Shown: positions 24,101-37,400, counted from the first letter of the stretch. The stretch: 64,000 bases of DNA from Apium graveolens (GCF_009905375.1 NW_027417080.1:20012-84011); one strand, 5' to 3'. The notes: generated by a model from the letters alone, not told the origin. A program made the numbers and translations.

Positions 24101-27100
24101 AACAGATCATCTAAAAGATGATGATCACCAGGTTTTGAGTGGGGCTCCTCCCTGAGTTTTAATGAGGGAGAATCAGGAATTGATGTGAATATCATATCCA
24201 CATCCAGAGAGGGTGTTGGAGAGTTTGATGAATGGTGTGTTTCTATATTGAGAGAATGGGGTTGTGATTCCATATTTGCTGGAATCACATCAAGCTGAAT
24301 TTGAGAAGGCACAGATACAGGTGGATGTATATGTGCTGTGTGTGTCCCTTGTGTGGAAACTAGGGTATTGGCCTTCTTCTTCCTTGAAAAGGCTTTAAAT
24401 GGTGAATGTGTGGCTTCAGTGTCCCTCCCTCTTTTGTTCTGTGTCCCTGGTTGGGGACTATTTTCAATAGTTACAACCTTTTGGGAGGATGCAACTAGGG
24501 ATGTGTTGGACTCCTTTTGAACCACCACAGTCTTTTGAGAGACTGTGTGGCTGGTTTGAGTACCACTCACCTCTCCCACCTTATCCTGGGGGGCTTTTTG
24601 TTGTTCACCCCTCCCCTCACCACTCACACCCTGTTCACTCCCTTCAGGGTTTATGGTAGTTGTTACAACTGTTGTCTTTTGAGAAACAACAGAGGTAGGT
24701 TTCTTTGACTTGACTTTGGAAACTTTAGATTTGGTGGCTTTGGTAGGAGCCTGTTTGGACAAAGACACAGGTTCCATAACCACACTAGAAGGCAAAGAAA
24801 CATTGGGGTTGGAAATAGTAGGAGTTATAGAAGTATTTACCTCACTTACCTGTGGTGCATTCATGATTGGCAAGTATACCAATGGCACCTGGCTGTTGAG
24901 GTTCATTCTCAAAAGGTCTGCAAGGACCCTTTTCTCTTGTGCCCAGCATTTGAGTTTATTATTCTCATTGGATATAACCAAACCTTTAGCAACATGGTTA
25001 GCCAATAACATAAAGAATCTAGCATAGTAGATGTTATGTGGTCTATTAGCTTTGTTACCTAATCTGGAACCTAATTCTAGCATAACACAGTTGCTAAAAT
25101 TAAAGTACCTATCAGAAACTAGCATATAGAGCATATTAACAAGAGATGAAGTGATAGCATCAAAATTGCTAATCTTCCCAGAGAAAACCTTAATAAAGGC
25201 ATCTCCAAGAAAACTCCATTCTTTCCTAAGGCCTTTCCTTCTAATACTACCTAAACTAGCAGAATCAAAAGCATAGCCTATGGAATCTAGCATAGCAGAG
25301 ATGTCACACCCCCAACTTAAACAGAAAAATAAATATAGCTATTACATCATTTTAATGAAGGATACACAACCAATCCAAGATCTTACAGTTTAGGGTTTGG
25401 AACAGCCCATCACTACCAGCTATTACATCTGATTACAAATACCGAATCCTCACAGCTATTATTACTTATTCTACCTGAGCTCGAACATAAGCATCAGCAT
25501 CACAGGTCTTACGGGCAGTCTGCTTGAATCTAACCATAGCTGCTAGCTGTAATATCAGGGTAAAGCAAGAAGTGAGCCAAAAGCTCAACAAGTGCTAACA
25601 GTACAACGCAAAACATAAATCGGGATATACCTTTAGGAATGACAATGGAAAGACATAATCAATGATAACGAGAGATAAAACTTATGTGAGTTGGCATCAT
25701 TTTGCTTGCATCAAAACAATTTTAAAATCATTCTTAATCAAAATCATTTTATGACGCTACGGATTACAGCTGGTGATCAGCCGCGAAGTAATCCCGAACC
25801 TCGCTGGGTTCTAAAACATTATTGGGAATCCCTAGGCAACTTTTAAGCCTAATATAAGTGTGGAAAGGACTCGCGTCTCAGTCCAGATCCACCATTCAAA
25901 GAAAACATTTATCCCCCTTTGGGACTGAAAAATCCACATTTTAATCATTTTAAAAACTGATGCCGATTTATGACAAAATCTCTTTCGACTGTAATCATTT
26001 TTATCAAGGGATTATAGATCAACTTGAAACACTGGAAATATGACACTAAATCTCAGGGCCATGATCCACTAGACTTTACTATATTAGGGTAATTGAGAGG
26101 TTTCCATAAACAAGAACTTTGACAAGGAAATTGAGCAAGGCTATTGGATAATATGAAAGAGTAATGCCAAACTAGGCTTAAAGCAATGGTTGTAGACAAG
26201 GTATAGGTATTAGAACATCAAGAAGATAAGCATCACTGGTTCCAATAGGATAGAGGTGTTAAAATATAAAGAAAGTGATCATCAGCTCAAGATATAACAG
26301 GGTATCAAGCTTTAGGGTAAGGATAGGGTTATCAAACAATCATGAATGAATTTAAGAAATGATTGGCTTTTAGGTATCAAGATAAAGTTTCTATCGAGGT
26401 TATTTCAAGAGTTGAATCAAAGCATCAGGGTGCAATATCAAGATTTCTCAGGGATCAATAGCATGATAATCAAAAGGATCAATAAAGTATTATAACAAAT
26501 CTCTATTTTCTCATGGCATTAAACTATCATGAAAGACTTTTGAACTACTTGCAATACGTACTCGAGGGTTCATGGCATCTCTATGTAACTCAAAGATAAA
26601 CAAAAGATACGCTTGATTTAAATATATCAAAATGACTCAGGATAATTGCATCGATATATATATGAACTGTTTACAGTAAATACGAAGGTCAAGTTGAATC
26701 ACTTGCCTTGAGATAGACTGGTCTGGTCTGACTAGTAGGAGCAACAACTGGAGCTTCACTCGACTTTTATGGCAAGTTTTCCCTCGTCTCGAGATCCTAC
26801 ATAAATAATAATAATCCTCATTATAATATATTCTTACCATCTTAACCTATTTACAACCCGAAATTAAACATGGATGGCACTTAGGCCTATACGCACTTAA
26901 TTCATATCCACCATTATATTTTCAAATGTACACACGTAGCCACATAATCACATATCGTATATTAATACCAAATAACATCATATACACCATAATGCCACAC
27001 TAGGCTTGGATGATCTCGACTCACCACTTAAGTCACTTGGTCGCTAACTAAACAAAGTCTTCAAATTTGGGCTTCCTAACTCAATGTGCCTTTCCTAAAT

Positions 27101-29692
27101 TATCCAAAACCTATTGACCCTCACTTGTGCCTTTTGCTCTAATGACCTTATACTATCTTACAACTATGGTGGTTGACCTAATACTCACTTCTAAGTGTTC
27201 TAAAGCTATGTGATAAGTGAAAGTGCTCACTGGTGCAAATTTCAGAATGGTAACTAAGGTTTCTTGAGTGCATTAGACACTCTTAAACTACAAGTTTTTC
27301 TTCAAAATTTTTACACAAGACTCTCCTGACCTAAGGGCATCTCACAAGCTTGATGTGGCTCAAAGGCCTGGCTTGGGCCTTCTTGGGCCTAAGCTAAAAG
27401 TCCAAGGTTCCCCTGTTTTTCTGGGCAGAAAATGCCCTGACTTGAATTATCTTGTGACACATGGTTCAGCTCATATCCTATGAACTATGGTTGGAAAAAC
27501 TTCTCTGACATACCCTCTAACTAAGACCCAATTGGGCCTAATGAGGGCCTACCCATGACATGGCCAAATCTCCCTATTTCTAAGTTGCAACAAAACTGTC
27601 CCCTGCTGGACAGATTTTGTTATTCTACTTGTGCACCTAACCAAATGACATGCAAACCTCCAACCAACTCCTAAAACCTATTATATACTCCCCATACTAA
27701 CTTCTGGTAGCTTGGGCCTCAAAGTGCACATCAATGACATGGTCAAAACTCACTCTAAACCTCAGGGTACTAAACTGATTTTTCTGCAGAAACTATAACT
27801 CTCATTTTTCCAAGGCTTTGACTTGACAAACCTATCTAACAACAACTCAAAACTTAAACAAAGACTTATACATGGTATTCTACTGAACTAACTCCCTTTT
27901 TCTCAAAATAACCTTGGTGAGATCATCCTTACCTAAGGTGCAACTATGGCAAAACAAAAGAGACTACTCTTTACAAATCACAAACCTTTAGGCTCTTGAA
28001 GCAACAAGATATATATATTTTTTTTATAATAGATAACCACGAATTATTACCATGCAATAAGAAGTATAAATCAATATTAATACATTATTCCTACTGAAAT
28101 TAAGGCTCACTAACAACATGAATCTAAATGATCAAAACTTCCAAAAAAAATCAAAAGTGATTTACATGCATGCATGCTTTCGGATCTTTCAAGCCAAAGC
28201 AACATGATTTCCAAATAAATTTTTATCATAATTCAACATGCAAGCCTAACATGGATTACAACTAAATGATCAACTAGCATGCAAAAGGGTTTTATCAAGC
28301 TTTTACTATAAAATTCACGTTATCATCACAAAATACACAAAAATGTAACAAGGCAACAAAACACCATCCATTCGGCTCCTATCAAGTCATGGCCGAATGG
28401 ATTAGGGTAAGAACAACATTTCATAAGTGTAACACTCTTATGTCTAGCCATTCTTGACCCTATGATACTATATCTCATGGTGAAAGCCTTAGATTCACAA
28501 GAATCAAGGAGGTTCACTTTGAGTTTAACAAAAACATCACCATGCAAGGTCAAAACATAGGTTTTTCACTCTAAACTTTTGAAATATATATAAGAATAAC
28601 ATATAGGGAGTAAAATTACTTGGATATAAGATGATTGTTTGAGTGAGAGTTGAAGAAAGAAGGGGATGGGGCTCGGTTTTGGTGGTTGCCGAGAGGGGAG
28701 GGGAAAAACCGAGAGGTGAGGGAGGAGGGAGGGAGAAGAGAGTGAAGTGGTGGGGTGAAGTGAGGTGATGATCACTTCTTGGACTTGTTTTTATGCATTG
28801 ATTTGACTATAATGTGAGTGGGTTTGAGATTTTACAAGAGTAACCCTCCAATATAGTTAGGTAGATTTGCATGCAAGGGTAAAGGGGTAAATTGGTTAGC
28901 AAAATGTGAGTTAGTGGGGTTGAGAATGTCTTCTTTGCCCTTTGATTAAATAGAAGAGAGTTTGCATGCAAGGTTATTCATGTAATTTGATAAATATGAC
29001 AACTAAAATTTATAATGATTTATTTTTATAAAATAAAATAACAAGTTCAAAAATTATAAAATTTATACCATAAATTAACTTGTATTTTTAGAGACTTTAT
29101 AAAATCATTTTCAAAATTTGTGAACAAAATGCCTTTTAAAAGAAGATTTTTCCAAAGCTTAGAATATTCCTTATAAATCAAAAATAAAGAAATTAAATAA
29201 ACTCTTGCTTTGAAAAATCATATACTACCCAAAGCAAATTTATAATGCAGAAATTTTCACTCACACAAACGTACAATCATTGAATATATTTTCATTTGAC
29301 TTAATATTATACCAAATTCACAAATAATATTACATAAAATGTCGGTCGTAACAAGAGACATCTTTATCAGTGTGTGGTGTCGTGGCATTATTCTCAGGCA
29401 ACTTAAAACAAGATTGTATATCATCACAATTTATGCAATAGTCCTTACCTTTGAGAGAGAAGGCAATAGTCATATCTGTGGAGTTGAACTCTGCAGTTGT
29501 CCAAATCTCCTCAATCACCTCACAGTAGATGGTTGGGGCTTCCAGCATTGCATAGCTTAGTTTGCAGTTTTTGATGAAGTCCATCATCTTGTGATAATCA
29601 GAATGGGCTTCATTATTTTCAACCAAAGCTATGAAATTATTCTTTTCATAAACAAATCCTGTTTGAGACATAATTTTGACTACTGGTGCCAT
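21124..29692 (-). pseudogene. E2 ORF3: very long extra ORF, split by N1 and two stops
   Basis: The frame starts at ATG 29692 (MAPVVKIMSQTGF), is interrupted by N1 (25302-29353), resumes at 25296 in frame and ends at 21124. In-frame TAA codons lie at 23509-23511 (CAA in E1) and just before 21487. Without these it is about 1,500 codons. Parts in order are an N-terminal domain of about 290 residues conserved with E1, a Ser/Thr/Pro-rich region containing STD and YPL repeats from the ATCCGTTGA word, and a coiled coil (about 22780-23050). A Lys/Glu-rich segment (21950-22200), a folded-looking segment (ELYLDELEEVRGIAAYRQLP) and a C-terminal module shared with E4 (HKSPHWLMEFRDNKGVRRFF) follow. No membrane segment is apparent. 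Its role is unknown. Confidence 0.8.
25302..29353 (-). mobile_element. N1: probable solo LTR of a Ty3/Gypsy (Tekay/Del-like) element
   Basis: AGAGA flanks both ends (25297-25301 and 29354-29358), and the 4,052-bp insert has TG...CA termini (TGTCACACCCCC ... GGTCGTAACA). It contains no retroelement coding sequence and no internal direct repeat that I can see. A 4-kb LTR with these termini fits Tekay/Del chromoviruses. In minus orientation, a pyrimidine-rich stretch (complement of 28670-28770) resembles the transcribed leader of such LTRs. It could instead be a non-coding LARD-type element. Confidence 0.75.
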
Positions 29693-29995
29693 TGTTGTGA
29701 GTAGAGGTTGCAGAGAAAAACTTGAGAATTTAGAGAGAAAGAGAATAAGAATTGCAAGAAAGCGTAAAGTGAGAATAAGAGTTCAATTGGGCTTTTATAC
29801 TTTCTTGAATTAAAACGTAAATAAAATGATTAAATGATACTTTTAAGTAAGTTACAGCCGTTCAAGAATAAATAAAACTGTAGAAATTCTGAAAACTACC
29901 TTAAATATAAATATATACAACACTGTATATCTGTATCAACGGTTGAGTAAAAGAATCAACAGTTGTGACTCACTTATAGTAACTGACGTGACACT

Positions 29996-30149
29996 TCAAC
30001 GGATAAGGGAAATAGTTATCCGTTGATGAACAACACCATTTTATCCGTTGAAGGATAAAATTACCAGAAATGTATTTGTCTTTTAACGGATAATGAACAT
30101 CCGTTGATAGAACAATTTTGGCTTTCAACGGATAGAGAATATCCGTTGA
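29996..30149. repeat. E2 pol-ORF3 spacer: tandem stem-loops of the TCAACGGATA word
   Basis: TCAACGGATAA / TTATCCGTTGA pairs at about 29996-30025, further pairs at about 30083-30108 and 30124-30149, and a single TTATCCGTTGA near 30040. The order and spacing match 3754-3907 in E1. It lies between the pol stop and the ORF3 start, in the ORF3 5' leader. Confidence 0.8.
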
Positions 30150-30233
30150 TAGGATAAGTCTTAATTAAAGCCAGCTTTGTTCTTGCAGCAAATTCATTTC
30201 AGGCTACAAGACAGATTATATAGATGACATAGA

Positions 30234-33200
30234 TTATGAATAATTAAGCATACCTAACTCACTTACTAATCTTGTGAATGTTGATTCATCAAGTGGCTTG
30301 GTAAATATGTCTGCAATCTGCTTTTCACTTGGAACAAAATGAAGTTCCACTGTACCTTTCATCACATATTCCCTAATGAAGTGGTACTTGATATCAATGT
30401 GCTTGGTTCTTGAGTGCTGCACTGGATTTTCAGTAATGGCAATGGCACTTGTGTTGTCACAGAATATTGGAATTTTGTCAACAGTCAGATCATAGTCAAA
30501 TAGTTGATTCCTCATCCATAGTATTTGTGCACATCAACTACCAGCAGCAATGTACTCAGCTTCAGCTCTTGATGTGGAAACAGAATTCTGCTTCTTGCTT
30601 AACCATGATACAAGCTTGTTCCCTAGAAATTGACAGGTGCATGTTGTTCTTTTCATGTCTAATTTGCAACCTGCATAATCTGCATCTGAGTAGCCAATTA
30701 GATCAAAACCAGACTCTCTAGGGTACCAAATTCCTAGATTTGGAGTCCCCTTGAGATATCTGAAAATTCTTCTAATAGCCACTAAGTGAGATTCTTTAGG
30801 GTCAGCTTGAAATCTAGCACAGAGACATGTAGAAAACATTATATCAGGTCTACTAGCAGTTAAATATAAAAGTGAGCCAACCATGCCTCTATAACTTGTA
30901 ATATCCACAGACTTTTCAGCCTTGTTTAATTCAAGCTTAGTGGCAGTGGCCATGGGAGTTTTTGCGGGTGAACAATCCATTAAGTCAAACTTCTTTAAAA
31001 GATCATAAATATATTTAGTTTGACTAATGAAAATTCCACCACTAACTTGTTTAACTTGTAAACCAAGAAAGTAAGTTAGTTCTCCCATCATGCTCATTTC
31101 ATATTTACTTTGCATTAATTTATCAAACTTTTTACAAAGCTTATCATCTGTAGATCCAAATATAATATCATCTACATAAATTTGTACAAGTATCTTAGAG
31201 CCATTAACATTTCTAAAGAAGAGAGTTTTGTCAACAGTACCTCTTGTGAAGTGATTATCTAGAAGGAACTTTGACAAAGTCTCATACCAGGCTCTAGGTG
31301 CTTGCTTTAGTCCATATAGTGCCTTCAACAGATAATACACATAGTCTGGAAAATTTGGATCTTCAAAACCTGGAGGTTGGCTTACATAAACTTCTTCCTC
31401 CAATTCCCCATTTAGAAATGCACTCTTGACATCCATTTGATAGACTTTGAAATTGGCATTAGCTGCATAGGCTAGAAAGATTCTGATGGCTTCAAGCCTG
31501 GCAACTGGAGCAAATGTTTCATCAAAATCTATTCCCTCTTGTTGAGAATAGCCTTTAGCAACCAATCTGGCTTTATTCCTTATGACAATGCCATTTTCAT
31601 CCATCTTGTTTCTGAATACCCATTTTGTGTCAATAGAACTCTTGTTCTTTGGCTTGGGTACCAACTTCCATACTTTGTTCCTCTCAAATTGGTTTAGCTC
31701 CTCTTGTATTGCTAAAATCCAATCTGGATCCAATAGAGCTTCTTCCACTCTCTTAGGTTCCTCCTTTGATAGAAAGCTACTATACAGACATTCATCTTGA
31801 GTAGCCCTTCTAGTTTGTACTTTTGATGTAGCATCACCAATGATCAGTTCAAAAGGGTGATTCTTGGTCCATTTCCTTTGAGGTGGTAGATTAGCCCTAG
31901 ATGAGGTTGCCTCAGTATTGTCATGATGTGAGATAGAATGTTGATTTGTTGAAACTCCCCCTGAGTTGCTGATCCTTTGAAAGGAATTGGGAGCTCTATC
32001 AACTGATGAAGTGAATTGATTATCCGTTGACAGACTGTGATCAACGGATGCTTCATTATGAACTTCAACGGATGATGCACTTTGTCTTTCAACGGATGCT
32101 GCATTGCTTCTTTCAACGGAAGCTGAAATATGACTTTCAACGGATGCAGCATTCTGTGCATTATCCAAAGGCAGATTCTGAATTCTTCTTGAGATGCCTT
32201 CTTTATCATTCTCATCTTCACTATCATCACAGTATATCTCAATGTTGTCAAATTTGAGTCCTTCATGATGTCCCTCATCTGTTAGTCCATCAATCTTTTT
32301 ATCATCAAACACAACATGTACAGATTTCATGACAATGTTGGTTCTTAGATTGTAGACCCTATATGATTTTCCAGCAGAATAACCAACAAATATTCCTTCA
32401 TCAGTCTTTGCATCAAACTTCCCTTTGTGATCAGATTGATTCCTTAAGATGTAGCATTTGCAACCAAAGACATGTAGAAAGTTTAAAGTTGGTTTTCTTC
32501 TCTTGAATAATTGATAGGGAGTCATGCATTTTGCCTGATTGATTAGAGAAATATTCTGAATGTAACATGCACAGTTAACAGCCTCAGCCCAAAAATAAGT
32601 TGGGAGTTTTGACTCTTCAAGCATTGTCCTTGCAGTTTCAATTAGTGATCTGTTCTTCCTTTCTACCACACCATTTTGTTGTGGAGTTCTTGGAGCTGAG
32701 AACTCATGCATGATCCCACTTTCTTCACAGAACAACTTCATGGTTGAATTCTTGAACTCAGTTCCATTGTCACTCCTAATATTCCTTACTTTGAAATTAG
32801 GATGATTGTTGACTTGCTTGATATGATTGATGATGATTTCACTAGCTTCATCCTTTGATCCAAGAAAATAAACCCATGAAAACTTTGAGAAATCATCTAC
32901 AATCACTAGGCAGTATCTTTTCCTTGAAATTGACAATACATTGACTGGTCCAAAAAGATCCATGTGTAGAAGTTGTAGTGGTTCATCAATTGTAGATTCA
33001 AGCTTCTTACTGGATGATACTTTCTTTTGCTTTCCTTTCTGACAAGCATCACACAGTCCATCCCTTGTGAATTCCACTAGAGGCATTCCTCTAACTAAGT
33101 CCTTTTTGACTAGATCATTCATTGTCTTGAAATTCAAATGGGACAGCTTCTTGTGCCATAACCAACTTTTAACTGGACTTGCTTTGCTGAGAAGACAAGT

Positions 33201-33578
33201 AATGGAATCTGCATCTGTAGAGTTGAAATCAGCTAAGTACACATTCCCTTTTCTAACTCCAGTTAGAACCACTTTATTGTCCTTTTTACTTGTGACAATA
33301 CAGGCTTCAGAATTGAAGGAAACAGTATTCCCTCTGTCACATAGTTGACTGATGCTCAATAAATTGTGTTTGAGACCATCAACCAATGTAACTTCATCAA
33401 TGATGACATTTTCTTTTGAAATCAAGCCATATCCCATAGTGAATCCTTTGCTGTCATCTCCAAAGGTTATGCTAGGGCCAGCTCTCTCCTTAAACTCTGT
33501 GAGCAGGGTGAAATCTCCTGTCATGTGTCTTGAACAACCACTGTCCAAGTACCATAGATTCCTTCTTTGTCCCTGCAC
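30234..33578 (-). pseudogene. E2 pol polyprotein, complete except for one in-frame TGA
   Basis: Numbering from the GTG at 33578: protease LDSG at 11-14; integrase zinc-binding His142, His147, Cys176, Cys179; integrase catalytic Asp207, Asp270, Glu306 (35-residue D-E spacing); a low-complexity linker at 470-560 with ASVE repeats; reverse transcriptase at about 635-880 with [11 protein letters not shown] and YVDD at 801-804; then RNase H with [15 protein letters not shown] and CDNTSA. A TGA at 30531-30533 interrupts RNase H where Cys is expected. The frame then continues to a TAA at 30234. It would act in cytoplasmic particles to reverse-transcribe and integrate the element. One base change is the only lesion I see, so loss of function is recent or readthrough occurs. 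Confidence 0.92.
32018..32150 (-). repeat. ATCCGTTGA words inside the pol integrase-RT linker
   Basis: Five perfect and one degenerate copy of the word occur within the coding frame, mostly read as GCA-TCC-GTT-GAA (ASVE), with one copy in the opposite orientation read as TCA-ACG-GAT (STD). The linker between integrase and RT is normally a poorly conserved region. Confidence 0.8.
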
Positions 33579-33594
33579 ACAACAAAATCAATCA
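33573..33594 (-). other. Gag-pol junction with conserved stops and a splice-acceptor-like site
   Basis: Gag ends in a TGA (33592-33594). The pol frame (+1 relative to gag) has its own TGA at 33588-33590 and no ATG before the protease. The stretch TTTTGTTGTGTGCAG followed by GG, ending at 33573, looks like a plant 3' splice site. E1 keeps the same stops and CAG (5125-5160). How pol is expressed is not known. Confidence 0.45.
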
Positions 33595-34302
33595 AGTTGA
33601 TTTTGGTACCCAAGTTTCCTTGGGTCCAGCCTTGTTAGTCTTTTTCCTAGACTTCATTCCTCCTGCATCTTTTGACTTAGGTAACTTTGGGTCAACCTTG
33701 GTCTCAGATGTGGTTGGTTGAAGTGTAGGGTTAGTCACAGAATCATTTAACACATTTGATTGAATTTGATAAGGCATAGGTTGTGCAAACATGTTATTCC
33801 ACATAGGCATATTGTATGGCATTTGAAGCATACTAAATGCAGTAAAATAAGGATTGTTAATATATGGCATGTTTGCAAAATGTGCATGAGGATTCTGGTG
33901 AGACATAACAGGCATAGCATGCAGAGGTGACATAGACATGTTAGGCATGGAGGGATTTGAAGGCATGGGAGCATTTTTAACAGATTTGCAATTATCAGAT
34001 AGGTGATTAACACTTTTACAATGCACACAGCTTTTTCTAGGAGCATACCTATTAGGTGTGTAATTGTTATGTTTATTAATCCCTACCTTCCCATTTCTTT
34101 TAGATTTTCTTTTAGTTTCCTTCTTATCCTCAACCAACTTAAGCCTATCTTTTAGCTGATCGAAAGTCATGTGTCCTATATTCACCTTACTGACATCTCT
34201 GGATGTGCTAGCTCCTTCTTTGACAAAGTTCTTGAGAGTTGAATCATTCTTTTTATTGAGATTTTTATTTTTAAAAGAACTTGCCTGTTTTAATTGATGA
34301 GC

Positions 34303-34373
34303 CTTCAACGGATGCTCCTTTTCTTCCTTCAACGGATAACTTTCATCATCCGTTGATTCCACATCCGTTGACA
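34303..34373 (-). repeat. ATCCGTTGA words inside gag
   Basis: Four copies in about 70 bp, two in each orientation, are read as STD (TCA-ACG-GAT) and as YPLK/HPLK (CCG-TTG). The E1 gag has the same set near 5873-5940, so the arrangement predates both insertions. Confidence 0.8.
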
Positions 34374-34445
34374 ATCCATCAATTAATTTTAACTCCTTTT
34401 TGTTTTTCTTCCAGGCATCCTCACAGAATGATTCAATTCCCTGAA

Positions 34446-37400
34446 TGTAACACCCCCAAATCCGGGGTCGGGGATCCGGGTTGTCACGAGTTCCATTTCC
34501 CTTAATAACACCCAATCTTAATAATTAATCAACTACTCTGTACTGTGACCCCACAATAAACACACACACCACAAGTTATAGTCTCAGAGATGAACATCCA
34601 AAAATAATCACAAGTCATTTTATTCCACAATTATCTGCCAATACACCTTAAAAGGTTTTCTGAATAAATTTACATTTTCTTTGCCATTATTACAATTCAT
34701 AATATACATAAATCTGGTACATCGAAAGTTGAAAGCCTAGCCTATTGGTAGTTCCTACCTCAGCTACAGCGACATCAACGCCTATAGGAAACTGCGGAAC
34801 GTTTCCTATCCGCTCGCGAATCGGGAGCTTGGTCATGTTCATCTTTTCTATCTGTTGTTGTGTGATGAAAGAAGAAAGTAAGGGTGAGCAACAAGCCCAC
34901 CAAAATAATATGTATAATGATTTACAGTATATGAGCCTTCTCTTAGTACTCATGAAAGTCTTGGTCAAAAGAAATGAACCAAGTTTGATATCTTAATGCG
35001 ATGAAGTCGCAAAATATTCAGTATATATACATATATACTTTTCAAAATCTTGGAAGTCCTCTTCCATGCATAATATACACAGAGTTCCAGTTTATAACTG
35101 TATAAAACTATCGTTGCAAGGTGATCTCATATATCTAACCTTGTCTCAACGTTTTTCTGAAAATCTTTGACATGCATAAGATAATCATTTACTAGATATA
35201 AGTTTAAAAGATGAAGTTACAAGATACTCCAATATACTTATATCTTTTCCAAATATTACTTGAACTACCACGGTTCAAGTTATAATTAGTTTCAAAAGTT
35301 CATCACATAGATGAGACTACAAGACCAGATTTGAATAGATTAAATCTTTAAAATATCATCAAAATAAAATGAAGTTACGAGATACTTCATTTAATGCAAA
35401 CATCATTTTGAAAACTTGACCCTGCCAACACTCAACAATCGCCCAACCGTAGCCTTTCTATCGAAGTGCTCTGGGTAGTGTTGCAGAAATATCCAATTGG
35501 ATGATGAACTCATTACGGGAGTTTGCCGCGCCAGGAAGACCACTTACGATGATCAGTCGTAGTAGTACAACCCCACCATTTTCTACATGTGGAGGAGAAC
35601 CTGTCGGATTTACTTGTCAACCGAACACTGAACTCCTAAGGAATGGACCGCCTTAGCGGAACTTCCGGGCCATTTGGGCCAATATAATAAGGCTGGGCCG
35701 ACGCTACTCGACCACTTACGCCACTCCTAGTTCAGATGAAATCCATGACTCTGAAACGTAAAGCTCGTCCCCCCTTTCCCCAAGTAGAAACTTGTTGGTA
35801 CGGCTCCACCAAGAAGTCGTATCTAGTTGAAAAGGAAAACTCACCAATATTTCCCAGGCGATGCCTGTTAATGGATTAACTTGTTCCAAGAATTTTACTT
35901 CCCGAGTGTTGGGTAAGTAATCAAAAACTCTTTTATCAGAATAACAACCTTGTTGCGAATATAAAATACACCACAGAGCCGGATCCCTCAGGTTTTGAGC
36001 GAGTATTTAAATCCCCTTCGAAAGGAGGATCTTAAATATAAAAATGAGTTTTGGGATCCGCTCTAACTTTTAAAAATTATTTTGAAGACTCGAAAACATT
36101 TTTAAGAATGTTTGGAGTGATGCTGATTTAATAAAATAAATCAGTCCCAATATATAAAAATATCTGAATATTATTATTTAAATAATATTCCCATAAAGAA
36201 TAATCTTTATAAAAATAATTGAAGTAGATGTTGTAAAACTTATACTTGAAATGACTCTTAAATAACCAAAGATATACTTATACGAAAGTAATATCTTTAT
36301 TTGAATAATCAAAAGTAAGTTTGATTATCGACACATTATTCTTTAATAAAATAAAGAATATTATTAAATAATAAGCGGAGTTATAATACCTCGAATGAAT
36401 ATTATAAATAATATTCATTAAATAAAATAACGGAGTCATACATCCTCAAATGAATATTTAAATAATATTCATCAAATAATATGAACTGAGTCATAAGCCC
36501 TCGAATAAATATTCAAATAATATTCAATAAATAATATAAAGGAGTCATAAGTCCTCGAATGAATATTCAAGTAATATTCAATAAATAATATAAATGAGTC
36601 ATTAGTCCTCGAATGAATATTCAAGTAATATTCAATAAATAATATAAAGTTATCGAATAAACCTTATTCGAATAATAGTTTTGAAAACTATAACCATACA
36701 TATATATAAATATATATATATATATATAATCTACTCGGGATCCTCGACTCCCGGTTTTAGAAAATGTTTTCACCTTTGGGTCCCTATACTAAGGGTATAT
36801 GCAAATTGTCGCTATTTTCTAGCATAGGTATTATCAACTGAACTAACAGATATATATTTCAAGAATATGAAATAGGCATACATATATACCATATCACATG
36901 CTACAATATATCGCAAGAATTTGCTAAATAACCATTATGCATCTATCACAAGATAATGCATGTACAAATGTATACATCACAACAACAATATAACGGATAG
37001 AAAACTTGCCTGAGTGCTCCCGGATAGACTTAAGCTTAGAGTGGGTCCGATAACCTATGAACAACAACATAAGTCGGAATTAAACCCCGGTCGCTTAAGA
37101 AACTAGACTTTAACCATTTAGAGTCCTAGCGTTCGCTTTCGCGCTTAACGATTTACTTAAGTCGCTCGAGTACCCTCGGCTCCCCCATTTTTAATAAATT
37201 AACCATTACGAGTTTTAAGGCGATTCTTTCGCAAGTATATTACCAATTGCCTAATCCACTTTACATAATTGTTTCTTACCCCAATTAGTCATTTAAGGTC
37301 CTTAACCAAGGTTTCAAAGTAAGGAGAGGGGTAATGATTCGTTCGCGAAACGTCGTTACTTAAAACGGCTGTTTCTCCTAAACCGTACATCGGAATCAAA

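Noticed and set aside
28670..28770. Purine-rich tract as a G-quadruplex switch or a polypurine tract
   Set aside because: It lies well inside N1 and, read on the minus strand, is better explained as the pyrimidine-rich leader usual in these LTRs.
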